Source: an uncultured Lachnospiraceae bacterium (GTDB taxonomy: Bacteria; Bacillota_A; Clostridia; Lachnospirales; Lachnospiraceae). From it: a DNA stretch of 7,631 nucleotides. Shown here one piece after another: positions 6,552 to 7,631 of the stretch. The DNA lies in the NCBI GenBank assembly GCA_946621895.1, contig CAMOOZ010000246.1, positions 1-7,631 of the forward strand, in the 5' to 3' direction. The notes under the pieces are model-generated. The model did not search any database, was not told the origin of the DNA, and was given only the letters and a program-made list of their open reading frames with translations. Position 1 is the first letter of the stretch. Each line of letters starts with the position of its first letter. Made by a program: the position numbers and the translations under genes.

Positions 6552-7631
6552 ATGGAAGAGAATATACGCGTCTCGTTTACCGGGAAGCTTGGGTTTGTGC
6601 TTTCGGCGGCGGGAGCCTCGGTAGGACTTGGCAATATCTGGCGTTTTCCCTATCTGGCAGCCAGCTATGGCGTAGGGATCTTTCTGCTGGTCTATCTGCT
6701 GCTCACGCTGACCTTCGGTTATACGATGATCGTGGCGGAGACGGCCATCGGCAGAGCCAGTAAAAAGAGCCCTGTGGGCGCCTTTCGGTTTTTCAGCGCC
6801 TCTCTGCCCATGCGGCTTGGCGGATGGATCAACGCGCTGGTGCCGATGCTGATCGTCCCGTATTATTCCGTGATCGGCGGATGGGTCTGCAAGTATTTAT
6901 ATGAATATCTGATCGGAAATGTCGATCCTCTGGCGGAGGATTCCTTTTTCCCCGGTTTTATTTCAGACGGAAAGAGCCCGGAAATCTGGTTTCTCGTTTT
7001 TGCCGCGCTGATTTTGCTGGTCATCTTTATGGGGGTGGAAAACGGAATTGAGCGGGTCTCGCGCTTCATGATGCCGGTGCTTGTGGTGCTGGCGGTTGTG
7101 ATCTGCATTTATTCGTGTACCCGCCCCGGCGCGCTTGCCGGCGTTGCGTATTTTCTGATCCCGGATCCGGCGCATTTTTCCTGGATGACCATTGTCAGCG
7201 CGATGGAGCAGATGTTCTTCTCCCTGTCCATCGCCATGGGCATCCTGATCACCTTCGGCTCCTATATGAAAAAGGAGATCAGCATAGAGTCGTCCACCAG
7301 CCAGGTGGAATTTTTCGATACCGGCATCGCGGTGCTCGCGGCGCTGATGATCATTCCCGCCGTCTTTGCCTATTCCGACGGGAATCCCGCAGCGCTGAAC
7401 GCAGGGCCCGGGCTGATGTTTGTCACAATGCCGAAGATCTTCGCAGACATGGGAATGGGCGGATTGGTGGGCGTGCTGTTTTTCGTGCTGGTGTTGTTTG
7501 CCGCGCTGACCAGCGCGATCGCCCTCACGGAAAGCGCCGTGTCCACCTTCTGCGATGAACTGCACTGGCCGCGCCCTGTGGCCGTATGCCTGACCGGAGG
7601 GATCATACTGGTCCTGGGAACCCTCTCCTGC
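6552..7631 (+). CDS. Neurotransmitter:sodium symporter (NSS/SNF) family transporter, 3' end beyond window
   Basis: This is a sodium-coupled amino acid symporter of the inner membrane, from the family of LeuT, MhsT and TnaT. The first 360 residues are visible and the frame is open to the window edge; family members usually have about 440-510 residues and 11-12 helices. TM1 carries the unwound sodium/substrate motif ASVGLGNIWRFPY (22-34). TM6 carries Q-M-FFSLS (220-226), followed by an ITFGSYM segment. A later helix has FAALTSAIALTE, which matches the TM8 sodium-site segment. The segment after TM1 reads YGVGIF where most relatives have NGGGAF, so it is a slightly divergent member. The substrate cannot be read from the sequence; aromatic or small neutral amino acids are typical. 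GGAGG at 6541-6545, 6 nt before the ATG, fixes the start. The gene follows the protease by 25 nt with no terminator, so co-transcription is likely. This may link extracellular proteolysis to amino acid uptake. Confidence 0.92.
   Translation, partial: MEENIRVSFTGKLGFVLSAAGASVGLGNIWRFPYLAASYGVGIFLLVYLLLTLTFGYTMIVAETAIGRASKKSPVGAFRFFSASLPMRLGGWINALVPMLIVPYYSVIGGWVCKYLYEYLIGNVDPLAEDSFFPGFISDGKSPEIWFLVFAALILLVIFMGVENGIERVSRFMMPVLVVLAVVICIYSCTRPGALAGVAYFLIPDPAHFSWMTIVSAMEQMFFSLSIAMGILITFGSYMKKEISIESSTSQVEFFDTGIAVLAALMIIPAVFAYSDGNPAALNAGPGLMFVTMPKIFADMGMGGLVGVLFFVLVLFAALTSAIALTESAVSTFCDELHWPRPVAVCLTGGIILVLGTLSC

Noticed and set aside
6963..7565. Minus-strand 200-codon frame (His/Arg/Gln-rich) opposite the symporter, and an overlapping plus-strand frame at 7115-7558
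   Set aside because: Both are shadows of the symporter, whose TM1, TM6 and TM8 motifs lie in one uninterrupted frame from 6552 to the window edge.

Overview
The window looks like chromosomal DNA from a Gram-positive Firmicute, most likely a gut Lachnospiraceae/Clostridia-type bacterium. This is judged from the strong GGAGG ribosome sites, the Lys-rich signal peptides, the Big2/TIG/beta-propeller style of the secreted protease, and moderate-to-high GC. No RNA gene, CRISPR array or mobile element was seen, so the taxonomy is inferred from style only.

Layout: (1) Positions 1-1125, minus strand: the N-terminal 375 residues of a lipoprotein with DUF4163/DUF3298-type motifs, running off the left edge. 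(2) Positions 1126-1356: a divergent promoter region with two near-consensus sigma-A-type promoters facing away from each other. A perfect 8-bp inverted repeat overlaps the -10 and start of the rightward one. (3) Positions 1357-1620, plus: an 87-residue peptide with a canonical double-glycine leader (GG at residues 20-21) and three degenerate tandem LAG-containing repeats in the putative mature part. (4) Positions 1661-1697: a strong 11-bp hairpin. (5) Positions 1754-6526, plus: a 1590-residue secreted subtilase (S8) with propeptide, acidic linker, a catalytic domain split by a roughly 200-residue insertion, a TIG-like domain, a probable beta-propeller and four Ig-like (Big2-type) modules. (6) Positions 6552-7631, plus: the first 360 residues of a neurotransmitter:sodium symporter (NSS) family transporter, 25 nt after the protease and without an intervening terminator.

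How the genes may work together (inference): the rightward promoter would transcribe the peptide gene at a high level. Partial read-through of the hairpin would then give lower expression of the protease and transporter. An exported double-glycine peptide directly followed by a secreted protease suggests that the protease matures or degrades the peptide, for example by cutting between its repeats. It could equally be a general exoprotease with the sodium-coupled transporter taking up liberated amino acids. The peptide-protease pair is the most interesting part of the window. No C39-type ABC exporter and no RiPP modification enzyme are present here, so the system is incomplete or uses genes elsewhere.
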